Assembly (NCBI GenBank): GCA_937925605.1
Contig: CALALV010000124.1
Coordinates: forward strand, 1-6,513
From: an uncultured Woeseia sp.
GTDB taxonomy: Bacteria > Pseudomonadota > Gammaproteobacteria > Steroidobacterales > Woeseiaceae
DNA length: 6,513 nt
Reading direction: 5' to 3'
The position numbers were made by a program, and so were the translations under genes. Below are positions 1 through 5,441 of this stretch, piece after piece (the stretch's first letter is position 1; the number at the start of each line of letters is the position of its first letter). The notes below the pieces were generated by a model, which was given only the letters and a program-made list of their open reading frames with translations, did not search any database and was not told the DNA's origin.

Positions 1-1206
1 ACCGTGATCGGCGCCGCCACGATGGGTGCACGCAACGGCTACGCCTGCCTGGCCGCGGGACTGGCCGTCGACCTGCTCGACAATGATCCCGCAGGGGCGG
101 CGCGCGGCGCGGCGACGGTCGGCGGGCTGATCGACGGCGGACTGGCCCGCGGCAAGCTCGACGCCGACGGTGCGGCCGCGATGCGCGCCCGCTTCAGCGC
201 CGGCACGGAGTTCGCGGTCGCGGCGGAAGCCGACCTCGTCATCGAGGCCGTGTTCGAGAACCTCGCGCTCAAGAAGGACGTGTTCGCTGAGCTCGGCCGC
301 GTGTGCCGCGACGGCGCCGTGCTCGCGTCGAACACGTCGACGCTCGATATCGACGCGATCGCCGCCGCGAGCGGCCGCGCTGCCGACGTCGTCGGCCTGC
401 ACTTTTTCAGCCCGGCGCACGTGATGCGCCTGCTCGAGATCGTACGCGGCCGGGAGACGGCGGACGACGTAATCGCCACCGCGCTCGCGCTGGCGAAACG
501 GCTCGGCAAGGTCGGCGTCGTGGTCGGCAACTGCTACGGTTTCGTCGGCAATCGCATGCTGTACGGCTACGGCCGCGAGAACCAGCTGCTGCTGCTCGAG
601 GGCGCGGCGCCCGAGTACGTGGACGAGGTGCTGGTCGACTGGGGCATGGCCATGGGCCCGAACGCGGTCGGCGACCTGGCCGGGCTCGACGTCGGCTACA
701 AGGCGCGTCGCGAGCGCGGCGACCTGCCGGACGACCCGCGCTTCTACCGGGTCGCCGACCTGCTCGTCGAGCAGGGCCGGCTCGGGCAGAAGACCGGCCG
801 CGGCACCTTCCTTTACGAGGACGGTTCGCGGACGCCGCGGCCGGACCCGGCAGTGCGCGAGCTGATCGCCGCGGAAGCGAAACGCCTGGGCATCGAGCAA
901 CGCGAGATTCCCGCCGACGAGATCGTTGGCCGCTGCATCTACGCGCTGGTGACGGAAGGCGCACGCATCCTCGAGGACGGCATCGCGGCGCGCAGCTCCG
1001 ACATCGACGTGATCTGGCTGAACGGCTACGGCTTCCCGCGGCACCGCGGCGGACCGATGCACTACGCGGACAGCGTCGGCCCCGGGCGCGTGCTGGAGAC
1101 CGTGCGCGACTACCGCGAGCGCTTCGGCGCGCGCTACTGGGAGCCGCCCGCGCTGCTGGAACGGCTGGCGGCGTCCGGCGGCCGCTTCGCCGACGCGGGC
1201 GACTAG
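1..1206 (+). CDS. 3-hydroxyacyl-CoA dehydrogenase part of a FadB/FadJ-type fatty-acid oxidation enzyme (5' end outside window)
   Basis: The frame is open from base 1, so the gene begins upstream; 401 codons plus a TAG stop are present. The visible part starts at the NAD-binding Rossmann loop (window residues 4-9, GAATMG). Catalytic residues follow the family spacing: S113 in SNTS, H134 in HFFSP, E146 twelve residues on, and N184 in GFVGNR. These spacings equal those of human HADH S137/H158/E170/N208 and of E. coli FadB H450/E462. A second C-terminal domain ends in GYGFPRHRGG (343-351), as in multifunctional enzymes. From the FadB alignment, roughly 315 residues, probably an enoyl-CoA hydratase domain, should lie upstream; that is inference. 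The reaction is NAD-dependent oxidation of L-3-hydroxyacyl-CoA in cytosolic beta-oxidation. The Rossmann loop is unusual, with Ala replacing the middle Gly of GxGxxG. The choice between fadB, fadJ or another paralogue is not resolved. Confidence 0.93.
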   Translation, partial: TVIGAATMGARNGYACLAAGLAVDLLDNDPAGAARGAATVGGLIDGGLARGKLDADGAAAMRARFSAGTEFAVAAEADLVIEAVFENLALKKDVFAELGRVCRDGAVLASNTSTLDIDAIAAASGRAADVVGLHFFSPAHVMRLLEIVRGRETADDVIATALALAKRLGKVGVVVGNCYGFVGNRMLYGYGRENQLLLLEGAAPEYVDEVLVDWGMAMGPNAVGDLAGLDVGYKARRERGDLPDDPRFYRVADLLVEQGRLGQKTGRGTFLYEDGSRTPRPDPAVRELIAAEAKRLGIEQREIPADEIVGRCIYALVTEGARILEDGIAARSSDIDVIWLNGYGFPRHRGGPMHYADSVGPGRVLETVRDYRERFGARYWEPPALLERLAASGGRFADAGD

Positions 1207-2030
1207 CCGGCCGGCTGCCAGCGTCCGTCCACGCTGCGCGCGCGCCCGTCGCCCGCGAGTTTCTCGAGGTGCGCGAGCAGCGAGCGGGCCGCGACCGGGT
1301 GCAGCCGCGCGTCGACGGCCGCGTAGACGACCTTGGTCAGCTCTTCGAGCGTGAGCCCGGGGTGCGCCGCGAGCGCCGCGGCGACTTTTTCCTCGCGCCC
1401 GAGCCGGTGCTCGATGAGGGCCTCGATCGCGGCCGCCGGTTCGTCGATCAGCTCCCCGTGGCCGGGTGCGATACAGCGGACGCCCGCATGCAGCAAGCGC
1501 TCCAGCGACTCGAGGTAGGCGCGCATGTCGCCGTCCGGCGGGTCGATGACCACGGTCGAGCCGTTGATGATGTGGTCGCCGGTGAACAACAGGCCGTCAT
1601 CCTCGCGCAGGAAGCACAGGTGATTCGACGCGTGGCCCGGTGTGTGCACGACCCGCAGGCGCACGTCGGCGACCGCGACGAGGTCGCCGTCGGCCAGCAC
1701 GCGTGCCGGCCGGAAGCTCCGGTCCTGGTGCCGGCCCTCGGGCGCGGGCCGGCCCAGCAGCTCGGCGTCCGCGGCGAATGCGCACGCGCCGGGCGAATGG
1801 TCGGGATGCGTGTGCGTGACCAGCACGGCCTCGAGCCCGGGGGCGGCCGCGCGCAGCGCGGCCAGGTGCGCGTCGATCGACGGGCCCGGATCGATGATCA
1901 CCGCGCCCTGCTCGCCGAGCAGGTAGCTGTTGGTCCCGGGCCCGGTCATCAGCGACGGGTTCGGCGCCACCAGCCGGCGCACGCCGGGCAGCAGCTCGAC
2001 CAGCTTGCCGGGGACCAGCGACGCGCTCAC
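1203..2030 (-). CDS. Metallo-beta-lactamase-fold hydrolase, LACTB2-like
   Basis: A 275-residue MBL-fold hydrolase with a complete two-metal site: THTHPDH at 72-78 (H73, H75, D77, H78), HTPGHA at 129-134 (H133), GDH at 151-153 (D152 bridging) and PGHG at 189-192 (H191). The N-terminal stretch PNPSLMTGPGTNSYLLG (24-39) is typical of the LACTB2 group. Residues from about 205 to the end (LTLEELTKVVY and after) resemble the winged-helix tail of that group. LACTB2 itself is an endoribonuclease of mitochondria; bacterial relatives are mostly uncharacterised, so the substrate is unknown. An ester, thioester or phosphodiester is possible. No signal peptide is seen, so it is probably cytosolic. The start is GTG and overlaps the Nudix stop as GTGA, with no strong ribosome site, which suggests translational coupling. 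It is the last gene of the operon, and its TAG stop overlaps the convergent dehydrogenase stop. Confidence 0.9.
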   Translation of the reverse strand: MSASLVPGKLVELLPGVRRLVAPNPSLMTGPGTNSYLLGEQGAVIIDPGPSIDAHLAALRAAAPGLEAVLVTHTHPDHSPGACAFAADAELLGRPAPEGRHQDRSFRPARVLADGDLVAVADVRLRVVHTPGHASNHLCFLREDDGLLFTGDHIINGSTVVIDPPDGDMRAYLESLERLLHAGVRCIAPGHGELIDEPAAAIEALIEHRLGREEKVAAALAAHPGLTLEELTKVVYAAVDARLHPVAARSLLAHLEKLAGDGRARSVDGRWQPAG

Positions 2031-2836
2031 TGTTCGCAGCCCCGGTGGTCCGCCGGGTAGTCGGCGCTGCCCGGCATCACGATGCGCTGCCGGCCGCCGT
2101 CCTGCAGGACCGCCGGCAGTATGCAGTCGACGCCGCGCGCCTCCTCGCGATCGGCCCAGGCGAGCGCGGCCTGCACGCCCTGGAAGCGGCGCAGCTGCTC
2201 GAGCGTCGCGCGGGTAGGCGGCGGCAGCGTGATCTCGTCGCTGACGGCCGCCGCCAGCGCGGCGGCCGGCGTTAGCCAGCAGCTGTCGGTCAGTTCGTCG
2301 CCGTCATGGCAGGCCTGCTGGCCCGCCGGCGAGCGCGCGGCGAAGAAGCGCGTCGCGTAGCGGCGACCGAAGACCCGCGGCGTCACCCACCAGGCAAAGT
2401 AATGCAAGCGGTCGCAGGCGAGCGTCAGCGACTCGCGCTGCAGCAGCTCCGCCCAGGACAGGTGGCCCGCGTTCAGCGGGCCGCGCAGCGCGTCGAAGTC
2501 GCAGTCCGCGATCAGCTCGGCTGCGCCGGCGCGGCGCGCGAGCAGCACGCCGGTCTCCTCGAACAGCTCGCGGATCGCCGACGAGAAAAAGGCGAGCCCG
2601 CCCGCCGCGAGCCCGAGCCGTCGACTGAGCAGCGCATCGTCGGCGCCGCCGGCGTGCGCGCCGACCTCCTGGTCGACCGGCTCGTTGACGCCGCCGGGAA
2701 ACACGTAGCTCGCGCCGAACGAGGCGTCCGCGTGGCGCAGGACCAGCAGCGTTTCCGGCCCGGCCGCGGCATCGCGCAGCAGCACGACCGTCGTCGAGGG
2801 CCGCGGCGCGACCGCGCTGACCTGCTCCGGGTTCAC
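2027..2836 (-). CDS. Nudix hydrolase, NUDT19-like (probable CoA or nucleoside diphosphatase)
   Basis: A 269-residue protein. The Nudix box is split: VFPGG at 45-49 and REL..EETGV at 89-97, so 39 residues lie between G49 and R89 where the canonical box (GX5EX7RE) has 13. A large insertion at this place is a hallmark of the NUDT19/RP2 group. Further likeness to NUDT19 lies in HLSWAE (125-130), the AWWVTPR segment (148-154), a TRFFAAR strand (162-168) and ITLPPPT (202-208). Mammalian NUDT19 cleaves CoA and acyl-CoA to 3',5'-ADP and phosphopantetheine; the same role here is inferred from family membership. The start is GTG with TGAGG about 8 bases upstream (2845-2849), a site that includes the stop codon of the SRPBCC gene. 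The stop overlaps the MBL start. No signal peptide or membrane segment is seen, so it is probably cytosolic. Confidence 0.88.
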   Translation of the reverse strand: MNPEQVSAVAPRPSTTVVLLRDAAAGPETLLVLRHADASFGASYVFPGGVNEPVDQEVGAHAGGADDALLSRRLGLAAGGLAFFSSAIRELFEETGVLLARRAGAAELIADCDFDALRGPLNAGHLSWAELLQRESLTLACDRLHYFAWWVTPRVFGRRYATRFFAARSPAGQQACHDGDELTDSCWLTPAAALAAAVSDEITLPPPTRATLEQLRRFQGVQAALAWADREEARGVDCILPAVLQDGGRQRIVMPGSADYPADHRGCEQ

Positions 2837-2846
2837 CGCGCCGGCC

Positions 2847-3398
2847 TCAGGAGCCGGCCTGCTCCGCGACGTACGCGGCGAGACGCCGCATTTGCTCGCC
2901 GAGCACGCCGTCGACCGGGCCGGCCATCGCTTCGAGTCCGCCTGGCAGGTAGCCGCCGACCGCGTAGCTCAGCGTCACGATGCTGCCCTCGCCGTCCTCG
3001 GCGTCGTCGAACTCGAAGGTGAGGTTGCCGTTCACGCCCATCAGCCCGAGCGGCCCGAGGCCGCCGGTCAGGCGCAGCAGCACGCCCGGGTTGGCGAAGG
3101 TCACCTGCAGGTGCACGAGCCCGCCGTGTTCGCCGAGACGCTCGCAAAAGCAGCCGAGCGGCGCGGGCTCGATGTACAGGTTGGCGGCGTCCCCCGACAC
3201 GGTGTGGTCGCTGCTCCACCAGTGGTCGACGTCGGCGACTACGGCCAGCCACGCGGCGTCGCGACCGACCGGCAGCGGCACGCTGTGGCGCACGGTAAAG
3301 CCGTGCGCCGCGCTGTCGATCACGTCGGCCGGCAGGCCGGTCGGCAGTGTCGCGAACAGCGCGGCGAGCGCGAGGCCGCGCGAGCGGTTGCGGTGCAT
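2847..3398 (-). CDS. Exported SRPBCC (START-like) domain protein
   Basis: A 183-residue protein. Residues 1-24 form a likely Sec signal peptide: a basic start (HRNRSR), a hydrophobic core (LALAALFATL) and a cleavage-like GLPA before DVIDS. The rest fits the SRPBCC/polyketide-cyclase-like fold, a hydrophobic-ligand-binding cup: an early alpha-helical stretch with ADVDHWWSSDH (55-65), several beta strands around LVHLQVTF and LTFEF, and a long C-terminal helix (158-181). W60 and W61 and the LGCFCE segment (81-86) are notable. No catalytic motif is visible and the ligand is unknown. The ATG has a good ribosome site, GGAGA at 3404-3408, five bases away. It is first in an operon with the Nudix and MBL genes; only 10 bases separate its stop from the Nudix start. 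A periplasmic lipid- or small-molecule-binding role is possible but not shown. Confidence 0.83.
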   Translation of the reverse strand: MHRNRSRGLALAALFATLPTGLPADVIDSAAHGFTVRHSVPLPVGRDAAWLAVVADVDHWWSSDHTVSGDAANLYIEPAPLGCFCERLGEHGGLVHLQVTFANPGVLLRLTGGLGPLGLMGVNGNLTFEFDDAEDGEGSIVTLSYAVGGYLPGGLEAMAGPVDGVLGEQMRRLAAYVAEQAGS

Positions 3399-3403
3399 CG
3401 GGA

Positions 3404-3408
3404 TCTCC
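3404..3408 (-). promoter_or_regulatory. Ribosome binding site of the SRPBCC gene
   Basis: On the - strand this reads GGAGA, five bases before the ATG at 3398. It is the clearest Shine-Dalgarno site in the operon and fixes this start. Confidence 0.7.
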
Positions 3409-3427
3409 GCGGCGCAAGGGGCCTGAG

Positions 3428-3456
3428 AGTGTACGCCGCGCGATCGCGGCCGTCAT
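3428..3456 (-). promoter_or_regulatory. Candidate sigma70-type promoter of the SRPBCC-Nudix-MBL operon
   Basis: On the - strand, ATGACG (3456-3451, 4 of 6 to TTGACA) is followed after exactly 17 bases by TACACT (3433-3428, 4 of 6 to TATAAT, with the key second A and last T). The predicted start near 3421 leaves a short leader carrying the GGAGA site. A 10-base palindrome, CGCGATCGCG at 3439-3448, sits in the spacer and could be an operator, although such words are common at this GC content. Confidence 0.4.
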
Positions 3457-3464
3457 CCGGCGCC

Positions 3465-3548
3465 TCAGCCGAGCGGCAGCAGCGACGCGAGCAGGAAAAG
3501 CAGAGCGATAAACGCGGTGGCGAAATAGATTTTCCGGAAAGTGCCCAT
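3465..3548 (-). CDS. Possible 27-residue single-pass membrane peptide
   Basis: A tiny reading frame from ATG to TGA encodes 27 residues: a short basic start (GTFRKIYF) followed by about 17 hydrophobic residues (ATAFIALLFLLASLLPL) and a final Gly. It has the form of a small inner-membrane protein with the N terminus inside, by the positive-inside rule. I do not recognise a family. Third codon positions are G or C in 20 of 26 codons after the ATG, somewhat below the neighbouring genes. There is no convincing ribosome site before the ATG. It lies upstream of, and in the same direction as, the SRPBCC operon, with its stop nine bases before the candidate -35 of that operon. It could be a real small protein, a leader peptide or chance; conservation across relatives would decide. 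Confidence 0.3.
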   Translation of the reverse strand: MGTFRKIYFATAFIALLFLLASLLPLG

Positions 3549-3565
3549 AAGTCAGAGGCTGGTCG

Positions 3566-3590
3566 GGAACCTGGAATCGAGTTTCCCGTA
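3566..3590 (+). promoter_or_regulatory. Possible ECF-sigma-type promoter before the sirtuin
   Basis: GGAAC (3566-3570) is followed after 16 bases by CGTA (3587-3590), which resembles ECF-type elements (GGAAC, 16-17 bases, CGT-). Transcription would start near 3597, after the ATG at 3590, so this would require translation from the GTG at 3623. The match is short and could be chance. An overlapping inverted repeat, CGGGAA (3564-3569) with TTCCCG (3583-3588), gives another possible regulatory reading. Confidence 0.22.
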
Positions 3591-4465
3591 TGCTCGCTGA
3601 ACGAAGGCTTAAGACCACGCCCGTGCCGACCCACGACATCGACAGCCTGCGCGACTTCGTCGCGCGCCACCCGCGACTCGCCGTCCTGACCGGGGCGGGC
3701 TGCAGCACCGCGTCGGGAATCCCGGAATACCGCGACGACGCGGGCGAATGGAAGCACGCGCGCCCCGTGCAGTACGCGGACTTCGTCGGCAGCGAAGCAG
3801 CCCGCCGGCGCTACTGGGCGCGCAGCTACTTCGGCTGGCAGCGCATGGCCGCGGCCGAACCGAACGCGGCGCACCGCGCGCTTGCCGGTCTCGACGCCGC
3901 GGGCCGCATCGAGGGCCTGGTCACGCAGAACGTCGACAACCTGCACCGCCGGGCGGGCAGCCGCGCCGTTATCGACCTGCACGGCGTGCTCGAGCGCGTG
4001 CGCTGCCTCGGTTGCGACGCGGTCACGCGGCGGGCCGACCTGCAGCGCCGGCTCGACGAGGCCAACCCGGGATTCACGGCGCGGACCGGCGGGCTGCGTC
4101 CGGACGGCGACGTCGAACTCGAGGACGCCGACGCGCGCGAATTCCGCGTGCCGGCGTGCCTCGGCTGCGGCGGCGTGCTGAAGCCGGACGTCGTGTTCTT
4201 CGGCGAGTCCGTGCCGCGCGCACGGGTCGAAGCCGCGCGGTCGCGGGTCGAGCGGGCCGACGCGCTGCTGGTCGCGGGCTCGTCGCTGATGGTGTTCTCG
4301 GGCTTCCGCTTCGTGCGCCACGCGCACGCAGCCGGCAAGCCGGTGGCCATCGTCAACCGCGGTCGCACGCGCGGCGACGAGTTCGCGACGCTCAGGCTCG
4401 GCGCGGACTGCGGCGACGCGCTCGCCGCCGTGGCGGCGGACTATGCGCCGGCGACGCCGGCGTGA
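3590..4465 (+). CDS. NAD-dependent protein deacylase, class II (SIRT4-like) sirtuin
   Basis: A 291-residue sirtuin close to full family length. Motifs seen: GAGCSTASGIPEYRD (35-49, NAD binding), QNVDNLHRRAGS (113-124), catalytic H131 in DLHG, zinc cysteines C139/C142 and C190/C193, PDVVFFGE (199-206), GSSLMV (230-235) and NRG (256-258). The segments RPVQYADFV (58-66), RYWARSYFGW (74-83), GLRPDGDV (168-175) and KPDVVFFGE closely follow human SIRT4, so class II is favoured over a CobB-like class III enzyme. SIRT4 relatives remove acyl or lipoyl groups from lysines or transfer ADP-ribose; which applies here is unknown. The start is uncertain: the ATG at 3590 lacks a good ribosome site, and the GTG at 3623 also lies before all motifs. 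The stop overlaps the rhomboid start (GTGA). It is probably cytosolic. Its place beside acyl-CoA genes fits a deacylase, but that is only context. Confidence 0.93.
   Translation: MLAERRLKTTPVPTHDIDSLRDFVARHPRLAVLTGAGCSTASGIPEYRDDAGEWKHARPVQYADFVGSEAARRRYWARSYFGWQRMAAAEPNAAHRALAGLDAAGRIEGLVTQNVDNLHRRAGSRAVIDLHGVLERVRCLGCDAVTRRADLQRRLDEANPGFTARTGGLRPDGDVELEDADAREFRVPACLGCGGVLKPDVVFFGESVPRARVEAARSRVERADALLVAGSSLMVFSGFRFVRHAHAAGKPVAIVNRGRTRGDEFATLRLGADCGDALAAVAADYAPATPA
4445..4463 (+). promoter_or_regulatory. GC hairpin at the sirtuin-rhomboid junction, abutting the rhomboid start codon
   Basis: CGCCGGC (4446-4452) and GCCGGCG (4456-4462) form a perfect 7-bp stem around a 3-base loop, with a further G-U pair possible (4445/4463). 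The first base of the rhomboid GTG is in the stem. The hairpin also encodes the last sirtuin residues (APATPA). It could hide the rhomboid start until a ribosome finishing the sirtuin opens it. No Shine-Dalgarno site is visible otherwise. Confidence 0.4.
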
Positions 4466-5340
4466 CGCCCGACGGCTACAGCATCGTCTTCGAGAGCGCG
4501 GACCAGCGGGCCTGTGCCGACCGCGCGCTGGTCCTGACCTCGCTAGAGATACCGCACCAGGTCGTGGCGGACGCCGGTCGCTGTTTCCTCGTCGTCGCCG
4601 ACGCCGATCGGCATCGCGCCGCGCACGAGATCTGGCTCTACGAAAACGAGAACCGCGCGCCGCGGCGCCGCCCGGTCATGCAGCCGGCGGCCCATGACCC
4701 GTGGCCCGGCGTCGTCGGCTACCTGCTGGTCGTCTGCTTCGTCGCCTGGGCGGCCGGGCGCGGACTCTTCGACGCCGACTGGCTGGCCGCCGGCCGCGTC
4801 GACGGCCGGGCGCTGCGCGACGGCGAAGCCTGGCGCGTGTTCACCGCGCTGACGCTGCACAAGGACATCGGCCACCTGCTCGGCAACCTGGGCTTCGGCG
4901 CGCTGTTCGGCGCGCTGGCCGCGCGCGTCGTCGGCTCCGGCGTTACCTGGCTTACTGTCGTGCTCACGGCCGGGGCCGCCAACGCGCTGAATACCTTTGC
5001 GCTGGTGCCGTCGCACCGCTCGATCGGCGCCTCGACCGCGGTGTTCGCCGCGCTCGGGCTCGTGGCCGGCTTCGTGTGGCGAGGCCGCCTGATGGCGCAG
5101 GACCGCTGGCCCTATCGCCTCGGGCCGATCGTCGGCGGCATCGCGCTGCTCGCCTACACCGGCACCGGCGACGAATCGACCGACATCGGCGCGCACCTCG
5201 CCGGCTTCGTCTGCGGCTTCGCCGGCGGCATTGGCCTGACCCGCGTTGCGGGCGTACTCGCCCGCCCGGCGGCGCAGTGGCTGTCCGGCCTGCTCGCGGT
5301 CGGCATCGTCGCCGCGGCCTGGGCAATTGCCCTCGCCTGA
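4462..5340 (+). CDS. Rhomboid-family intramembrane serine protease with a small N-terminal soluble domain
   Basis: A 292-residue protein read from the GTG at 4462; the frame is open further upstream, but that part lies inside the sirtuin and is not coding. Residues 7-65 form a small soluble domain (SIVFESADQR, ALVLTSLEIPHQVV, YENENR), like the DUF2007-type domain seen in some proteobacterial rhomboids. Then come about six or seven membrane segments. Catalytic features: GHLLGN at 137-142 in the second helix (H138, N142), GAST at 189-192 with nucleophile S191, and AHLAGFVCG at 244-252 with general base H245. It should cut transmembrane substrates within the inner membrane; the substrate is unknown. 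It overlaps the sirtuin stop by four bases, so the pair is probably cotranscribed and coupled. No terminator with a T-run is evident after the stop. Confidence 0.92.
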   Translation: MTPDGYSIVFESADQRACADRALVLTSLEIPHQVVADAGRCFLVVADADRHRAAHEIWLYENENRAPRRRPVMQPAAHDPWPGVVGYLLVVCFVAWAAGRGLFDADWLAAGRVDGRALRDGEAWRVFTALTLHKDIGHLLGNLGFGALFGALAARVVGSGVTWLTVVLTAGAANALNTFALVPSHRSIGASTAVFAALGLVAGFVWRGRLMAQDRWPYRLGPIVGGIALLAYTGTGDESTDIGAHLAGFVCGFAGGIGLTRVAGVLARPAAQWLSGLLAVGIVAAAWAIALA

Positions 5341-5360
5341 AACCGGCCCCCGGCCCGAAA

Positions 5361-5389
5361 CTGGCAAGGCGCGCCCCGATCCTTACAAT
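5361..5389 (+). promoter_or_regulatory. Candidate sigma70 promoter of mscS
   Basis: CTGGCA (5361-5366, 4 of 6 to TTGACA) and TACAAT (5384-5389, 5 of 6 to TATAAT) are spaced by 17 bases. Transcription would start near 5396, about 45 bases before the mscS ATG. The -10 box stands in an AT-richer patch within GC-rich surroundings. AGGCGCGC occurs on both sides of the -10 box (5367-5374 and 5390-5397), which may be chance or a binding site. Confidence 0.55.
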
Positions 5390-5430
5390 AGGCGCGCTTG
5401 CGGCGGCCGCCGCGACTCCCCGAAGCAACC

Positions 5431-5434
5431 AGGA
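5431..5434 (+). promoter_or_regulatory. Ribosome binding site of mscS
   Basis: AGGA lies seven bases before the ATG at 5442. This sets the start and excludes the long open stretch upstream in the same frame, which overlaps the rhomboid gene. Confidence 0.6.
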
Positions 5435-5441
5435 TTTGTCC

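Noticed and set aside
303..2060. A 585-codon + strand open frame covering the dehydrogenase end and the MBL gene.
   Set aside because: The product is extremely Arg/Ala-rich with no domain, and it lies out of frame or antisense to two well-supported genes. Such frames are expected at this GC content.
3531..3540. The perfect palindrome TTTCCGGAAA as an operator.
   Set aside because: Only 10 bases, does not extend, and is not placed relative to convincing promoter boxes. It also lies inside the possible small membrane ORF.
2833..3708. A 291-codon - strand frame overlapping the SRPBCC gene.
   Set aside because: Most of it is Arg-rich shadow of the SRPBCC gene in another frame. The signal peptide, ribosome site and fold-like pattern belong to the 2847-3398 frame.
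3320..4327. A 335-codon - strand open frame antisense to the sirtuin, reaching into the divergent region.
   Set aside because: Composition is typical of a shadow frame, with no fold or motif. The sirtuin is certain on the other strand.
3748..4461. A long N-terminal extension of the rhomboid protein in the same frame.
   Set aside because: The extension is Arg-rich and lies entirely within the sirtuin coding sequence. The GTG at 4462 begins a sensible small domain.
5368..5397. A hairpin of GGCGCGCC with GGCGCGC as a terminator for the rhomboid gene.
   Set aside because: The loop contains the -10 box and no T-run follows. A promoter reading explains the stretch better.
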